This document shows, piece after piece, positions 28,635-39,559 of a DNA stretch of 64,000 nt. Position 1 is the first letter of the stretch. Every line of letters begins with the position of its first letter. Made by a program: the position numbers and the translations under genes. The notes under the pieces are model-generated. The model was not told the origin of the DNA, did no database searches, and saw only the letters and a program-made list of their open reading frames with translations. Source of the stretch: Wolfiporia cocos (taxonomy: Eukaryota > Basidiomycota > Agaricomycetes > Polyporales > Phaeolaceae); assembly GCA_029448655.1 (NCBI GenBank), contig JACCLO010000013.1:496001-560000 (forward strand), read 5' to 3'.

Positions 28635-30482
28635 CTAGGCAAAATCCTGTTCTTCTACGAGCTGTGCTAGGAGCTCGGGGTTCTTGGCTTTCAGGGCCCT
28701 AATCGCTGTGACCGCTCTGTTAGCGGTGATGTATTCAGTTTCTTCTTCAGAGACTTCTTCGATGCGAGCTTCTTGCTCGGCTTCTTCTTCTTCGGTCTTT
28801 CGAGTAGTCCGCCTAGGGCGGGCTGGCTTCCTCGGCCTTTTTGGACAGTCTCGCGACATATGTCCTGGCTGATGGCAGGTGAAACATTTTCCCTTCTTGA
28901 TGTGATCGTCCCTTTCCTGGGTGGTCATTCGATCTACATCCATCGCATTCGGATCTTTCGGTGCGGTTGTCTGTGGAGCACTAGTGCGTCCGTTATTCTG
29001 GTTCGAGGCTTGCCAAGCCTTTTTCTTGACAAACGGTTTGTCCCGTTTCAAGAATATCTTGTACGTATTTTCATAGTACGAGGCAGCGGACTGCCATTCA
29101 TCAATAATCGCTGGTAGCGGCCGGACGCCGATGATGTATCGGGTCGTATGTTCGGGTAACCCTTTTTCGAAGAGGGTTATGAGCAACGCGTTTCCGTCCG
29201 CGCTATATCGATCGTACTGGGCCTTTCCGGCCAAGTTGTTGAACTTGGTGATATAATCATCGATGTCCTTCCTGTCCTGGGTTACGTCCAGGATTTTCTT
29301 CCGTGCTTTCTGTACCTCTTCGATGGCTCCGAAGGCTTTCTGGAAGTCTGCATCAAACTGCGCAAGACTAGGCGGGAAGAATCGTTTCGTCTGGGGGTTC
29401 GTATAAACCCGGTGATAATTCTGTTTCCATTGGCCCGTTTTCCCCTTGTTCGAAATATAAGAGAGGATAAAGATCACTCTCTGAACGTTGTTTTGGAATG
29501 ACGTTTCGTACATCGTAAACCAGGAATTACACTGGTTTATGAAGTTCTGCATGTCGGATCGTTCCCCGTCGAATACGTCTGGGGGATTGATCTTTATCAT
29601 CGGGGGTCGGTAATACGGGTTCGGCGCCGGAGGTTGAGGCTGCGGCGCATTCGGTGGTGGGGGCCCTCCTGGGGGTCCTCCTCCTCCCGGGTATCCTCCA
29701 CCCGGGTTTCCTGGATTTCCTCCGGGGTTCCCTGGGTTCCCTCCAGGGTTTCCTCCTCCGGGGTTCGCGGGGGTTCCTCCTCCGAGTCCTCCAGGAGGGG
29801 GGGCATTCCCTCCTCCGAGTCCGAAGTTTCCTCCCAGTCCTCCTCCGCTTGTACCTGCGGAGGTTCGTCCAAATAGGCCTGAAGGCCATGTTCCTGGGTT
29901 TGTTGTTCCCATTCCTCCGCTTGGGCTAGTCCAAGACGGATCTCCTCCGCTACCCATTCCGGGTGCGTTCTGTGGGGGGTTTCCAAAGAGGTCTGTTCCT
30001 CCAGCCATAGGCCCAATCCCACTCTGCGCAAAAGCAGATACAAATCCTGGAGGGTCCTGTCCTCCGGTCTGGCTGTTATCTGTTCCTGTAAAGTTTCCAG
30101 GATTTCTCCCATCATCTCCGATGCGCTCAATTCCTGCCATTCCTGTGGCGCCCGAAGGCTGATTCGTATTTCCATCGGCATCGAAGGTTCTGTTGATGGT
30201 TTCGGTTTTGTTTTCGGTCAACGTCGCGGTTGACATCGGAGGGATTTCTCCGAATCGTTCGAACGCTTCACGCGTTATTTCCCAAGCGGTCGTTCCTGCG
30301 GAGGGGTATACTTGTACCCACTTCGATGCCCTATCTTCTCTGGGGATGACAACAATTCCTCCGCAGTTACGGAAGGCTCCAATGGTGTCAGTCCACTCGT
30401 ATTGGTTGAGTCTGTAGACTCCCTGAATGTCCTCGGGCAAGAGTTCAATCAGTCGTGCTGGGAATTCTGGTCCAAATATCAT
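28635..30482 (-). CDS. Gag of the dUTPase chromovirus
   Basis: 615 residues. A poorly conserved N-terminal part is followed by a Gly/Pro/Asn-rich low-complexity region (about 190-290, GGNPGNPGG-like runs), then a retrotransposon gag (capsid) domain (INPPDVFDGERSDMQNFINQ onward). A single CCHC zinc knuckle, CFTCHQPGHMSRDC, sits near residue 540 and an acidic tail ends at TAG (28635-28637). Pol is in the -1 frame relative to gag, and its frame is open across the gag stop, so a -1 frameshift near GATTTTGCC or another recoding step would join them. The long alternative frame at 29597-30181 follows from the repetitive Gly-rich region and is not counted as a gene. Confidence 0.9.
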   Translation of the reverse strand: MIFGPEFPARLIELLPEDIQGVYRLNQYEWTDTIGAFRNCGGIVVIPREDRASKWVQVYPSAGTTAWEITREAFERFGEIPPMSTATLTENKTETINRTFDADGNTNQPSGATGMAGIERIGDDGRNPGNFTGTDNSQTGGQDPPGFVSAFAQSGIGPMAGGTDLFGNPPQNAPGMGSGGDPSWTSPSGGMGTTNPGTWPSGLFGRTSAGTSGGGLGGNFGLGGGNAPPPGGLGGGTPANPGGGNPGGNPGNPGGNPGNPGGGYPGGGGPPGGPPPPNAPQPQPPAPNPYYRPPMIKINPPDVFDGERSDMQNFINQCNSWFTMYETSFQNNVQRVIFILSYISNKGKTGQWKQNYHRVYTNPQTKRFFPPSLAQFDADFQKAFGAIEEVQKARKKILDVTQDRKDIDDYITKFNNLAGKAQYDRYSADGNALLITLFEKGLPEHTTRYIIGVRPLPAIIDEWQSAASYYENTYKIFLKRDKPFVKKKAWQASNQNNGRTSAPQTTAPKDPNAMDVDRMTTQERDDHIKKGKCFTCHQPGHMSRDCPKRPRKPARPRRTTRKTEEEEAEQEARIEEVSEEETEYITANRAVTAIRALKAKNPELLAQLVEEQDFA

Positions 30483-30528
30483 GTGCCCTTACACCGTGGT
30501 AGGTGAGGGTGTGATAAGCTCGACCTTC

Positions 30529-31230
30529 TGTTACGGGTCGAATACCCGTTCGTATATTCGAGTCGCGAATATAGATCGTTCTTCTGCACGTAGGCTTGTT
30601 GCCGTATGCAAGGCAAATACTCGTTAGATGCCTTCGAGTCCTAGGTGAAGTTCCTAGGAGATCGTATAATATCCAATACTCGTTAGAGGATATAATCTGT
30701 TCAGGTGCGAGTCGAAATAGAATATAAGACTCGCCTAAGTCCGAGAAGTCAGTGTGCACTTCGAGGACTTAGTCGTTCGGTTGCTCGAGCGAAAAATACT
30801 GAGTGTAGTTTCCTACGTTTGAGAACGAGTATAAGACTTCTTGTTTGTACAACAAGGTCGAGCTAAAGAGCCTCGACGGTAAGTACATGAGTTTTTATAC
30901 TACGCTAGGTTTCAGGGGTCAAGTCTGTCCCAGATGCCACCGATACTATCTACGCTATAGTCCCAAACGTTTAATAAGTATGGAGTGATATATCTGAGAC
31001 GATAGATAGGAATGATGGCGGTTGAATGCCATCCGTCAACTAATAAACAATGAACATGAAACGATGGCAAAGTTGGATCTGCCAAAGATGAAACGCGCCC
31101 TAGTACAACTGGGGATGCGCCCAGTAGAGTCACGAGTAGCCAGGGGAGTTGGTTGCGCAACAAGTCCCTGTATTGTATTCGCCCAGTGGTGAGTTCTGCC
31201 AATATTCGAAAAATCAAAATAACCGTAACA
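30529..31230 (-). repeat. 5' LTR of the dUTPase chromovirus
   Basis: 702 bases, TGTTACGGGT to AACCGTAACA, with clear but imperfect identity to the other LTR; for example the GCACGTAGGCTTGTTGCCG block differs. It abuts, without a target duplication, the integrase zinc-finger coding region of the second element at 31231. Confidence 0.9.
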
Positions 31231-33590
31231 TGCCTTGACGTACTGGCGGATGTCGTTTCGCATCTTTGGCCACCAATACGAGCGGTGAACGGCGGTGTAC
31301 GTGTTTTCTGTGCCCGGGTGCCCTGCCGAGACCGTGTCGTGGAAATGATTTTTCCGATTAATTCCTCGTCTCTCGGAATGATCAACTTCCCCCTCCTGTA
31401 GCGTGGGCCGTCCTCGGCCGTTTCCACTGATCCTTCTACTACCTCCTTGTCGTAGAGAGCGGCTTCCGCTTTGATCCTTTCTTTTACCTCCTCGTAGGTG
31501 ATCCCGTGAGATAGGGTATAGAATGAGGATCTCAGCTTTTCTGCACTGTCTTTGGCGAAGAGGTGTTCCTTCAGGACGATTTGTCCTTCAAGGTGATTCT
31601 TGTTGTTGTCGTGATCGCCTCTTCGGGATAGTCCGTCTGCCCTTCCATTGGTCTTCCCAGGGATGTGCACGAGTTGTAGGTCATACTCGGCAAGTTCCGT
31701 CATCCACCGGGCCTGTCGCGGATTAATCTTGTGTGGAGTCTTAAAGTATTATAGATTCTTATGGTCCATTAATACTTCTACAGGGTGTTTTGCACCCATT
31801 ACAAAGTGCCGCCATTCGTCTAGGGCGCGCATTATGGCCAGTAATTCGCGGTTGTAAATCTCGTAGTTTCGTTCTGCCGGTAGTAGCGTCTTTGAATGGT
31901 ACGCTATGGGTTTCCAGATGCCGTCCTGGTTCTGCATGAGGCAGGCTCCGGTTGCAAAGTCCGAAGAGTCTGCCTCGATGCGGAACGGGTCGTCATCGTT
32001 TGGTATCCCTAGTACAGGTGCTGTGACGAAGATGTTTTTTAACTTGTCAAAGCATTCCTGTTCTGTCACGCCCCATTGCCATTCTCCATCTTTGGTTAGA
32101 TTGATAAGGGGGCGTGCTACCGTTGAGAACTTGGGTATGAATCTCCGGTAGAAGTTGGCAAATCCGATGAAGGATTGTACTTCTTTCTTGTTCCGAGGTG
32201 CTGGCCATTCGGCTACTGCAGCAACCTTCGCGGGATCCATACGGATTTCCCTGTGAGAGATTATGTGCCCTAAGTACTCTACTTCGGATTTCTCGAACTC
32301 GCACTTCTCTGGTTTACAGGTCAGCTTATTTTGACGGAGAACCAAAAGAACCTTGTGCAGGATCTCTCTATGTTCTTTCTGGTTCTCCGTGAAAATAAGG
32401 ATGTCATCTAAATATACAATGACCTTCCCCGTGAGGACTAGGTCTCTAAATATGTCGTTCATCAAGGTCTGGAACGTGCCTGGTGCGTTGCACATTCCGA
32501 AGAACATCACTAATGGCTCGTAGAGCCCTCTATTAGTAATGAAGGCGGCTTTTTCCTCGTCGCCTTCCTTGATTCGGACGTTGGTGTATCCCCAACGAAT
32601 GTCCAATTTAGAAAAGTACTTAGCGCGTTTCAGCTTCTTGAGCAACTCCGTGATGAGCGGGAGTGGGTACTTGTTCTTTTTGGTCATCTGGTTCAACTTT
32701 CGATAGTCCTGGATAGGGCGTAGTTTCCCATCCTTCTTTTTGACAAAGAAGAAGGGTGCCCCCCATGGTGACTTCGATGGGCGGATGCGGCCCGTGCGCA
32801 GTTGCTCTTCTAGGAAGTCGTCCAAGGCTTCTTGTTCTCTAGGTGAAAGGGCATAAATCTTGCCCGCGTACGGTTCCGAATTGGGGAGGAGTTCGATGGC
32901 GTGATCCCACGGTCGCCGTTCCGGGAGAGTGTCGAATTCCTTTTCCTCAAACACGTCTTTGAATTCGTGTAAGTACTCGGGTACGACCTCCTCGAATGTT
33001 TTGGCTTCCGTGGTTTTGCCAGTCGCGATGGCGATTTCGGTTGCCTTCGTGGCGCGGACTCGTTCGGCGATGTCCGCTCTGCACTCGTCCCTGTTTCGGA
33101 TCCATGCGTCAGCGAAAATGTGATCACCGTCCTCGATCTGCTCGTGTTCGCAGTCACAAGAGAACGTGATCCGTCGCTTCTTCCAGTCGATGGAAGGGTT
33201 GTGGTCTTCGAGCCAGTCGAAGCCGAGAAAGATGTCCGCAGAGCTGAGTTCCGTAACGTGGAACTTGCGGGTTTCCAAGTGCGTGTTGATCTGCATTTGG
33301 AGCTCGACATAGTGCGTCATGAGCCCCATGCTGTTGGTTGATCCGTCCGCGTTGAACAGCTTGATAGGACGGTCCAATGGGATCTGCTCGAGTCGGTGTT
33401 CCTCCACGTAGGACTTACTGATCACCGATCCAGTGGAACCGGAATTGATGAGAGCCTTTGTGAAGAGGGCACGTCCGTCGGGGCGGTGGAGAGTGATCGG
33501 TACTTCGATCTGCTTTCCCCGTTTTCCCGTCTGGATGACCACTACACTTCCCCTGAGTTTCTCACCAGTTGAGCCGAAACCCTGTGTTCC
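31231..33590 (-). pseudogene. Pol of the second Ty3/gypsy element (PR-RT-RH-partial IN)
   Basis: Protease reads ALINSGSTGSVIS where the family has Asp before Ser-Gly; the codon is AAT, so the catalytic Asp is replaced by Asn. RT motifs: KDGKLRPIQDYRKLN, MFFGMCNAPGTFQ and VYLDDILIF. RNase H: RIEADSSDFATGACL, then MDHKNL and a TAA stop, after which the frame continues YFKTPHKI and ELAEYDLQLVHIPGK. The integrase keeps only the HH part of its zinc site (HDTVSAGHPG after a one-base frame shift). Protease loss, a stop and truncation make it non-functional. Confidence 0.88.
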
Positions 33591-36407
33591 TCACGCGGTT
33601 TTGCGGATCGACTTGACAATCTTGGTGTTGGGTGTCATATTGCATTTGAGTATGAACTGGGCGATTCTGTCCCCATACTCGACCTGATAATCTGCTCCGG
33701 TCTGATTATTCAGTATGACTTTTACTCGGCCGGTGTAGTCTTCGTCTACTACACCGCCTTCCACGTCGACTCCCTTGAGGGCGAGTCCGGATTGTGGAGC
33801 GATACGTCCGTATACATTGGCTGGCATCCTGATCTTGATACCAGTGTCTACGGTGATACGTTTCCCATTAGGAACGACGACCTCCTCCGCAGAGTAGAGG
33901 TCGTACCCAGCGGCACCTTCGCTTTTGCGCTCGGGTGGGATTGCCCGCGGGTGGTCTAAGTAGATGTCGAGCATGACGGTCTTTTTCTTGACGCGTCTAC
34001 GCCGCATTTTCTTTTCTGATTTCTTAGTGGCACCTGATGCGTCTGCCATTTCCACATCAGGTGTCACTACCGGATCCACATCCATCGGAACATATGTTAC
34101 ATTAACATTGGAGGAATTAAGCACGGTATTTGCCTCCCGCCACGCTCCAGTGGGAGGCGCCTCCAAGGCTGTTACAAACGAGTCGTCGGAGCATGTTGAA
34201 GCTCCGTCGTCGTCATCTATGTCCGATTCTACAGATGCGAGAGGTACAGATACTGGTTCTAATATTGGGGCCCCGGTCTCTAGCCCATATAGTCCATCCA
34301 CCGGTTCGTTGTTCTCCGTGGCAGCCGAGTCACTTTTTTTGGAGTTTACTGGTTCTTCTACTTCCAATACTGAAAAGCGATTCGAGGGGGAGGGACTTAC
34401 CTGAGTGGGTGCGAACCCGGCTTCCTTCGCGGCGTCAGGGTTCTCCTTGGCCCAGGCGGCCACCATTCGGACAAAGTCCTCCTGGGGGATCTTGCCGAGA
34501 ACCGTGGGAGCTTCATTCCCTGCGATAGCCTGCCGAGTTCGCTGCGTTCCGGATCCACTGGCGGCGGGGGTGGTGTTGGTCTTGGGCCGCCAGTTCGGCT
34601 GGTGCCAGGATGCCTTGGTGCATCCTTTACCAGGTGCCTCGGCTTGCATCTTGCTACAAGAGTGGCACTTTCTCTTGAGCAAGTTTGCCCTTTCTTCTGG
34701 TGTCAGCTCCGCTTGGGGAGCGCGCTCGGGCTTAGCACGCTCCTTGCCCTTGTCCGTGGTACCCTTGGTGCTCCGCAGTTTTTCCTCGTCCCGGAGTCGG
34801 CGCATCGCATTGTCGGTCCGGAGGATGGCCTGTTTCCAGGATTCGTAGTCCTCCGGAATCTGGATGTTATACCCGCACTGCGATTTGTCGTTGACGGTGG
34901 CGGCGACGAATGCCTGGTGAACCGAGGAGTATATGTCCTTGGGGATGGCCCTGGTGACCCAACTGTGGACCACCTGGTTCTCTCGGTCATATTTGGCTTC
35001 TCCCAGGAGTCGCTCTAGCTCCTGGAAGTACTCCTCGCCTTTTCCGAGCGTCATGGTGAGTCGCTCCGCCGCTACTGCCGCCTTTTTCTCCAGGTCCGGG
35101 TTGTTGAACTTTTGGTGCAGCTCCCAGACGAACCGTTGCCAGCTGACCCTCCATTGTCCTCCCAGGTAATGTTCCCTGGTGAACGCCGTTACCCACAAAT
35201 CGACCTTAGGACCGCGGATCAGCGAGATCGCCGCGCCCACCTTCTTTGAGTCGGTGAAGAGGATGGGGGCGTTGTCGTCGATGTACAGCTGGAGCCGCAT
35301 GTACCAGTCCGTGAATCCGGTCCCGGTGAAGGCCTCTGGTTCCCTGACTTTGGACTTGTACCGGGGGTCGGGTCGTGGTTCGGGCAGTACCGAATAGGCA
35401 TCCCATTGCGATGATGCTGGTTTCATCGGTCTCCACATAGACGCACAAGTTCCCTGGAGAGGCGCGGCTCCCCAGGTGTTCACAGGCGCGTTCTGTGTTG
35501 GCTGTGGGTTACCAAATATGTCGATGTTTCAATGGGCTGCCTGGGCGAAGTTGTCGGGGCGAACGGGGGCTGGGGCCGTGAGTACCGGTGGCGTGTAGCC
35601 GGGCAAGAATGGGTTCGTCTGCCGGGAGTTTCCACAAGTCGGGGGAGTGGGGAGAGGCCGAGATCCGCGCGGTGTCCGCTGGGGGGAATGCATGTGCACC
35701 GATCGAACCCAGTTTTCTACCGGTTGGAATCTGCTCTCGGCTTCCGTGACGGGTGTTCGGACAGGGGGTGGTGCCTGGCTGTGAAGTGATGCCGCGTCTC
35801 CGGCTTGGAGAGTGTCCGCCTGCAACCGTTGAGCCTCCCGTAGAAACCGAGCTCCCATTTCTCGCGACCATGTCCCTACTGCTACCATTGCCTGCACTAC
35901 GTGTTGGCATCGCGCGCCGAAGTCCGCTGTCGTGGGGTTGGGTGGGAATGCCCATTGCATGGGGAGCGGCAAGTCGATGTGACCTAACTGGCTGCCTGCG
36001 CGCACCGTATTCGACTGTTCCCTTGCCATCTGGAAAGCCTGTTCCAACTGTTCTATACCGGGGCCTTGGTCCTCAACCAACGCTCCGTATGCTAGCGAGC
36101 GAGCGGGGTGTGCGTCTCCGATGGTTTCAGTTCGGACCAGAGCGACTTCAATGTTCTGCCGGGGGGCGTGGATGCTGTCTGCTACTGACAGGAATGCGAA
36201 GTCGTCGGGGAGGCCGTGCATCTGGTAGTTCACCCACTGCCCTGGGTGGAACGGGTCGATCGAGGCGGGGAGCGGGACGTCTGCCAGGGTCTGGGCTTCG
36301 AACGGGTTTTGCGGGGGTCGTGGGCCGCAGATGTATTCGATGCCGTGGGGTTGTGCGGCCATCGTACGTAAGGAGAATGTGTATGTATGTGAAAGATGTA
36401 GTCGCAA
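33571..36407 (-). pseudogene. Gag-dUTPase region of the second Ty3/gypsy element
   Basis: The N-terminal block (36407-35532, probable start MAAQPHGIEYICG at about 36362) is unlike known gag in its first 250 residues. After an in-frame TGA the frame continues with a capsid-like region (REPEAFTGTGFTDWYMRLQL, WQRFVWELHQKFNNPD), a short Cys-rich site (KCHSC) and an acidic linker. A C-terminal dUTPase domain follows (nt about 33570-33930): AAGYDLYSA, GRIAPQSGLAL, GVVDEDYTG (catalytic Asp) and GDRIAQFIL. The fifth dUTPase motif (GFGST) lies just past the second TGA (33591-33593), so the stop separates the domain from its own last motif and from protease. Confidence 0.85.
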
Positions 36408-36660
36408 TCAAGACCGCTACCTGCCCACTGTGTGTCACGGATCACTCCTGGGGGGGTATCTGTACATCCCTCGCTATTGGTATTCATAGGCGCCGCTAGG
36501 TGCGCGCGCGTCTTCCTGATCCTCAGCCACCTCCAGCGTCTCCTCTAGCCATATAGATCATCTGACTTAGTAGTTTAGCGCTGTAGGGTAGCGCGCACCT
36601 CAGGTACGGACACATCACGGTCACAGTAGTTACATGTAGCGTCACTAGCACATGACCTGT
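36408..36660. other. 5' flank of the second Ty3/gypsy element, unresolved
   Basis: A leader or 5' LTR of the second element would be expected here, but no TG...CA pair, TATA box or primer site could be assigned. Frames are short and lack motifs. Confidence 0.3.
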
Positions 36661-36960
36661 TAGATACAGCGCACGGGCCTGTTCTTTAGGGTAGTACTAG
36701 CGTTGCCACCGCTCATGTATATATTACGACAGATGGTGGCCTTACAGCCCCATCTTTAGGATTCTCGTCATTGAGCTAACGCTCCTTTCTTATCATCTGT
36801 CTGTGTGCGCTCGGGTCCGAGGGCCCCTCTTGTCTTGCTCGACTGTGTGGTGCCTCAACACGTCGCCCTGCGGAGTACCTTTGGTACTCTCAGTGGACTC
36901 CTATAAGGATGTCCCACTGGGCGCGCCGCTGGGTCACCGCTATTGCGGCATCGCACACGT
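36661..36960 (+). repeat. LTR-like relic with TATA box and hairpin, copy 1
   Basis: Contains CTTTAGGGTAGTACTAGCG, a TGTATATATTA TATA-like box (about 36716) and a hairpin AGATGGTGGC-CTTACA-GCCCCATCT at 36731-36755. The same order (CTTTAGGG, TATA, hairpin with CTTAC in its loop) occurs near 39704, 47458 and, in part, 57000. Ends are not resolved. Confidence 0.5.
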
Positions 36961-38100
36961 CTTGTAGGGCGTTAGGGAGTCCCCCTGATACCAGGGTCGC
37001 ACAGACGGGTAAGTCTGTGACACTGTGGCGCCTCCGAAGAGCTATCGGGGTGGTAACTAGAAAGTCTTAATCCACTACAAACTGCGTCCACCTCTTTTCG
37101 GAGATGTGCCAAGAAACGCTAAGGGGTTTTCTTCCCAAAGCCGGCGAGAAAACGCAGCCTCCAAAACCTCGTCCAGCCCCGAAGCTAATTCGGGATACCG
37201 GGGGCACGGGAACTATCTGCCTATGTGGTGGGGTGTGTAAAAGATTCTACCGTAGGGCGGCAAGTGCCGGTACAGTATTAGGCGATTTCCTGCCTCTTCA
37301 GCCGCGGGTTACGCGCTGGGTTCTATAGTAACGGGGGCGCGGTAATGCGCGTATCGTCGGGGCAGTAAGGCCCGTAAATAGACGACCAGTGCCTCTGTAC
37401 ACTGCCACAGGGCCCCTTAACGCCTTTGACTATTACGCGTTGGGTGCACAATTACTGTGGTGGGGTTGTAACCCAAGACCTTTACAACCGCGTTGCACGG
37501 TGTTGGTCCAGTAGCTTAGAAGCAACGGTAGGAGAGGTCCCCTACACGCTGTTCGCAAAGTTCCCCCAGAACTCTAATCCCTTAACCCTGGGATGTGGCG
37601 GGTATGGAAACCGATCACGTGCTCGGAGAACCGAAGTTCAACAAGAGCGAAAGAAAGGTGCACTTTGCCCCTAGTGCGCCGGGGTTGTGTAGGGTAAACC
37701 GCTACACGGGGTGGAGACTCGTCTTATGACACAAGCAACACTTCAAGCAACTACTCAGGGGATTGTTACTCGCGTTTCAGCGCAATCCTAGTCTGAGGCT
37801 ACTCAAGGCGTATAAGGCCAAGACGAGTCTGGGGTGCTATCCTGCTCGTCGGCCAGTATATATGCTATTCTACTGTTTGTACATTGTTTGGTTGCTGTAC
37901 AGTTATTACGTAAGCTGAGAGTCCGATACTATGGTAAACCCTATAATGGGTGTAGGTATATGGCACAGAGTGTCCGGGGGGCTGTCAACACGTGATAGGG
38001 TGTTCGGGGTCTCGCACGTGGCTGCTTAGGCGCGCGCTTAGATGAGATAAGGGTTCAGGCTCTAGTCACTAGCTAGGCGAAAGAAATCGGCTTGTGACAC
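36961..38100. other. No recognised gene
   Basis: Several frames of 60-80 codons lack motifs. The composition is mixed and no repeat boundary was found, though it may be the body of an old element belonging to one of the adjacent LTR relics. Confidence 0.35.
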
Positions 38101-38576
38101 TCAATATCCAATACGCTGTGCACTTCGAGGACTTAGTCGTTCGAGAGCTCGGGAAATACTGAGCATAGTTTCCTACATTTGAGAACAAGTATAAGACTTC
38201 TTGTTTGTACAACAAGGTCGAGCTGAAGATAAGTACATGAGTTTATATACTACGTTGGGTTTCAGGGATCAAGTCCATCCCAGATGTCACCGATACCAAC
38301 TACACTATAGTATGAAACATTTGATATATATCCGAGATGATAGATAGGAATGATGATGGTGGTTGAACGCCATCTGTCAGCTAATGAATGATAAACATGA
38401 AACGAGGGCAGAGTTGGATCTGCCAAAGTCAAAACACGCCCTATACGCTAGTACAACTGGGGGTATGCCCAGTGGAGTCATGAGTAGCCAGGGGGTTGGT
38501 TGCGCAACAAGTCCCTGTATCATATTTACCCAATGGTGAGTTCTGCCAGCGTTCGAAAAATTGAAATAACCATAAC
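38101..38576 (-). repeat. Truncated solo LTR of the dUTPase chromovirus family
   Basis: Matches the chromovirus LTRs from AATATCCAATACG onward (CACTTCGAGGACTTAGTCGT, AACAAGGTCGAGCTGA, GGGTTTCAGG) and ends AACCATAACA, but lacks the first 150 or so bases and has internal deletions. Old insertion; orientation relative to the two full LTRs is the same. Confidence 0.8.
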
Positions 38577-38878
38577 ACTGAGGAGAACGCCTCAGAGGGA
38601 GTAGACTATATACATGCAGTCGCAGCAGAGGCCAGTGGGCATGCCCTAATGTATTGGGCCCATGTGTAACTATCAGCATGCATGTGATGAGATGACTAAT
38701 CTACTGTGTATGTAATCAGACCGATTGGTGGGGTGGCTACGCATAAATACTTGGTCCACTGTGTAACGGCAGTGCAGATCATGTGATATAAGATGAAAGT
38801 ACCTATGTTCGAGCCTGGCTGGGTGTAGGTGCCTTCATGTCGCAGAAACTGTGACACATATAACTCAACAACTAGGAC
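38577..38878. other. No recognised feature
   Basis: Between two LTR relics. The frame on the minus strand at 38696-39034 is an LTR-derived artefact. Confidence 0.3.
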
Positions 38879-39358
38879 TGTTACAGTTCTGCCAGGTACA
38901 CTCAAATATTCCGTTTGACGCCTCACCGTGTATGAGGACTTAGCGTTCAACCACTGTACCCAGCGCTCTATTTCTAGGGGGCCTCCGCTCAACCCTGATA
39001 TTCTGTGTCCAACCACAGTAGTTCCATGTTTCATCTCTTGTTGCGCTCAACCGCAGCACTTCTCCTTTATTACTTATATCGTTAGCCCAACGGACTTAAT
39101 AGTAGTAGTACCAAAGACACTATGACCCCGATTAACGGATAGCAGTATATAACCTGGTGTAAATACCGGTCGAGTTCCTCAGCTCGACCTTGTTGAATCC
39201 AAGGATCTTATACTCATTCTCAAAGGCTTAAGCAATTAAGCCTGCAGCTTGTATATCGACGCTCTGACTCAGAGGAGTCCGACGAGTAGTGCGCTACTCG
39301 ATACGCTGAGTAACTCGACTTAGTTATTTTGTGTTGAACGGATATTCGATCCGTAACA
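38879..39358 (-). repeat. Solo LTR, second LTR family, with target duplication
   Basis: On the minus strand it reads TGTTACGGATCGAATATCCG to GTAACAGTCC-side end; 480 bases. It is flanked by the direct 5-base repeat AGGAC (38874-38878 and 39359-39363), so the ends are certain. The same family is present on the plus strand at 49135-49674. Both are solo LTRs left by LTR-LTR recombination. Related to, but distinct from, the chromovirus LTR (shared AACAAGGTCGAGCTGA). Confidence 0.9.
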
Positions 39359-39559
39359 AGGACAGCTCTCACAGAATGGCTCAATAACATTGTTAGTGAG
39401 CATGTACATGGGCATTTCCTATTGACTATCTATCCAAAAATCATGTCTGCTTTGCCACAATTTGTCACATATTATTGTGGCATTGCCTTAACAGGCATAT
39501 AGCATGCTATGTGCGGTTTCAATGTGCACCACAGCACGCTGAGCTAACACATATAGATT

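Larger units (their letters stand above)
22775..31230 (-). mobile_element. Ty3/gypsy chromovirus with dUTPase and a third ORF
   Basis: Two LTRs (22775-23482 and 30529-31230) begin TGTTACGGGT; the left copy ends in the exact inverse and the right copy in a one-base variant, AACCGTAACA. Between them on the minus strand lie gag, pol (protease, dUTPase, RT, RNase H, integrase, chromodomain) and a zinc-knuckle ORF. A purine-rich tract (GGGAGGGG on the minus strand, about 23487-23494) lies just inside the 3' LTR, as a polypurine tract should. A tRNA-complementary primer site next to the 5' LTR was not recognised. The two LTRs differ by scattered substitutions, and the outer flanks (CATGT left, TGCCT right) do not form a 5-base target duplication. 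Confidence 0.92.
31231..36407 (-). mobile_element. Second Ty3/gypsy element, truncated and mutated
   Basis: A single reading frame runs down the minus strand from 36407 through gag, dUTPase, protease, RT and RNase H, with in-frame stops at 35529-35531 (TGA), 33591-33593 (TGA) and after HKNL near 31749 (TAA). A one-base frameshift occurs near 31335 in the integrase start. The integrase is cut at its zinc-binding Cys (RNDIRQYVKAC), where the other element's LTR begins. No LTR belonging to this element was identified on its 5' side (above 36407). It belongs to a lineage clearly different from the first element (YLDD instead of YMDD, distinct gag). Confidence 0.85.

Noticed and set aside
29597..30181. 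194-codon Glu-rich frame overlapping gag
   Set aside because: It is the shifted reading of the Gly/Pro/Asn-rich gag region; composition explains its openness and it has no motif.
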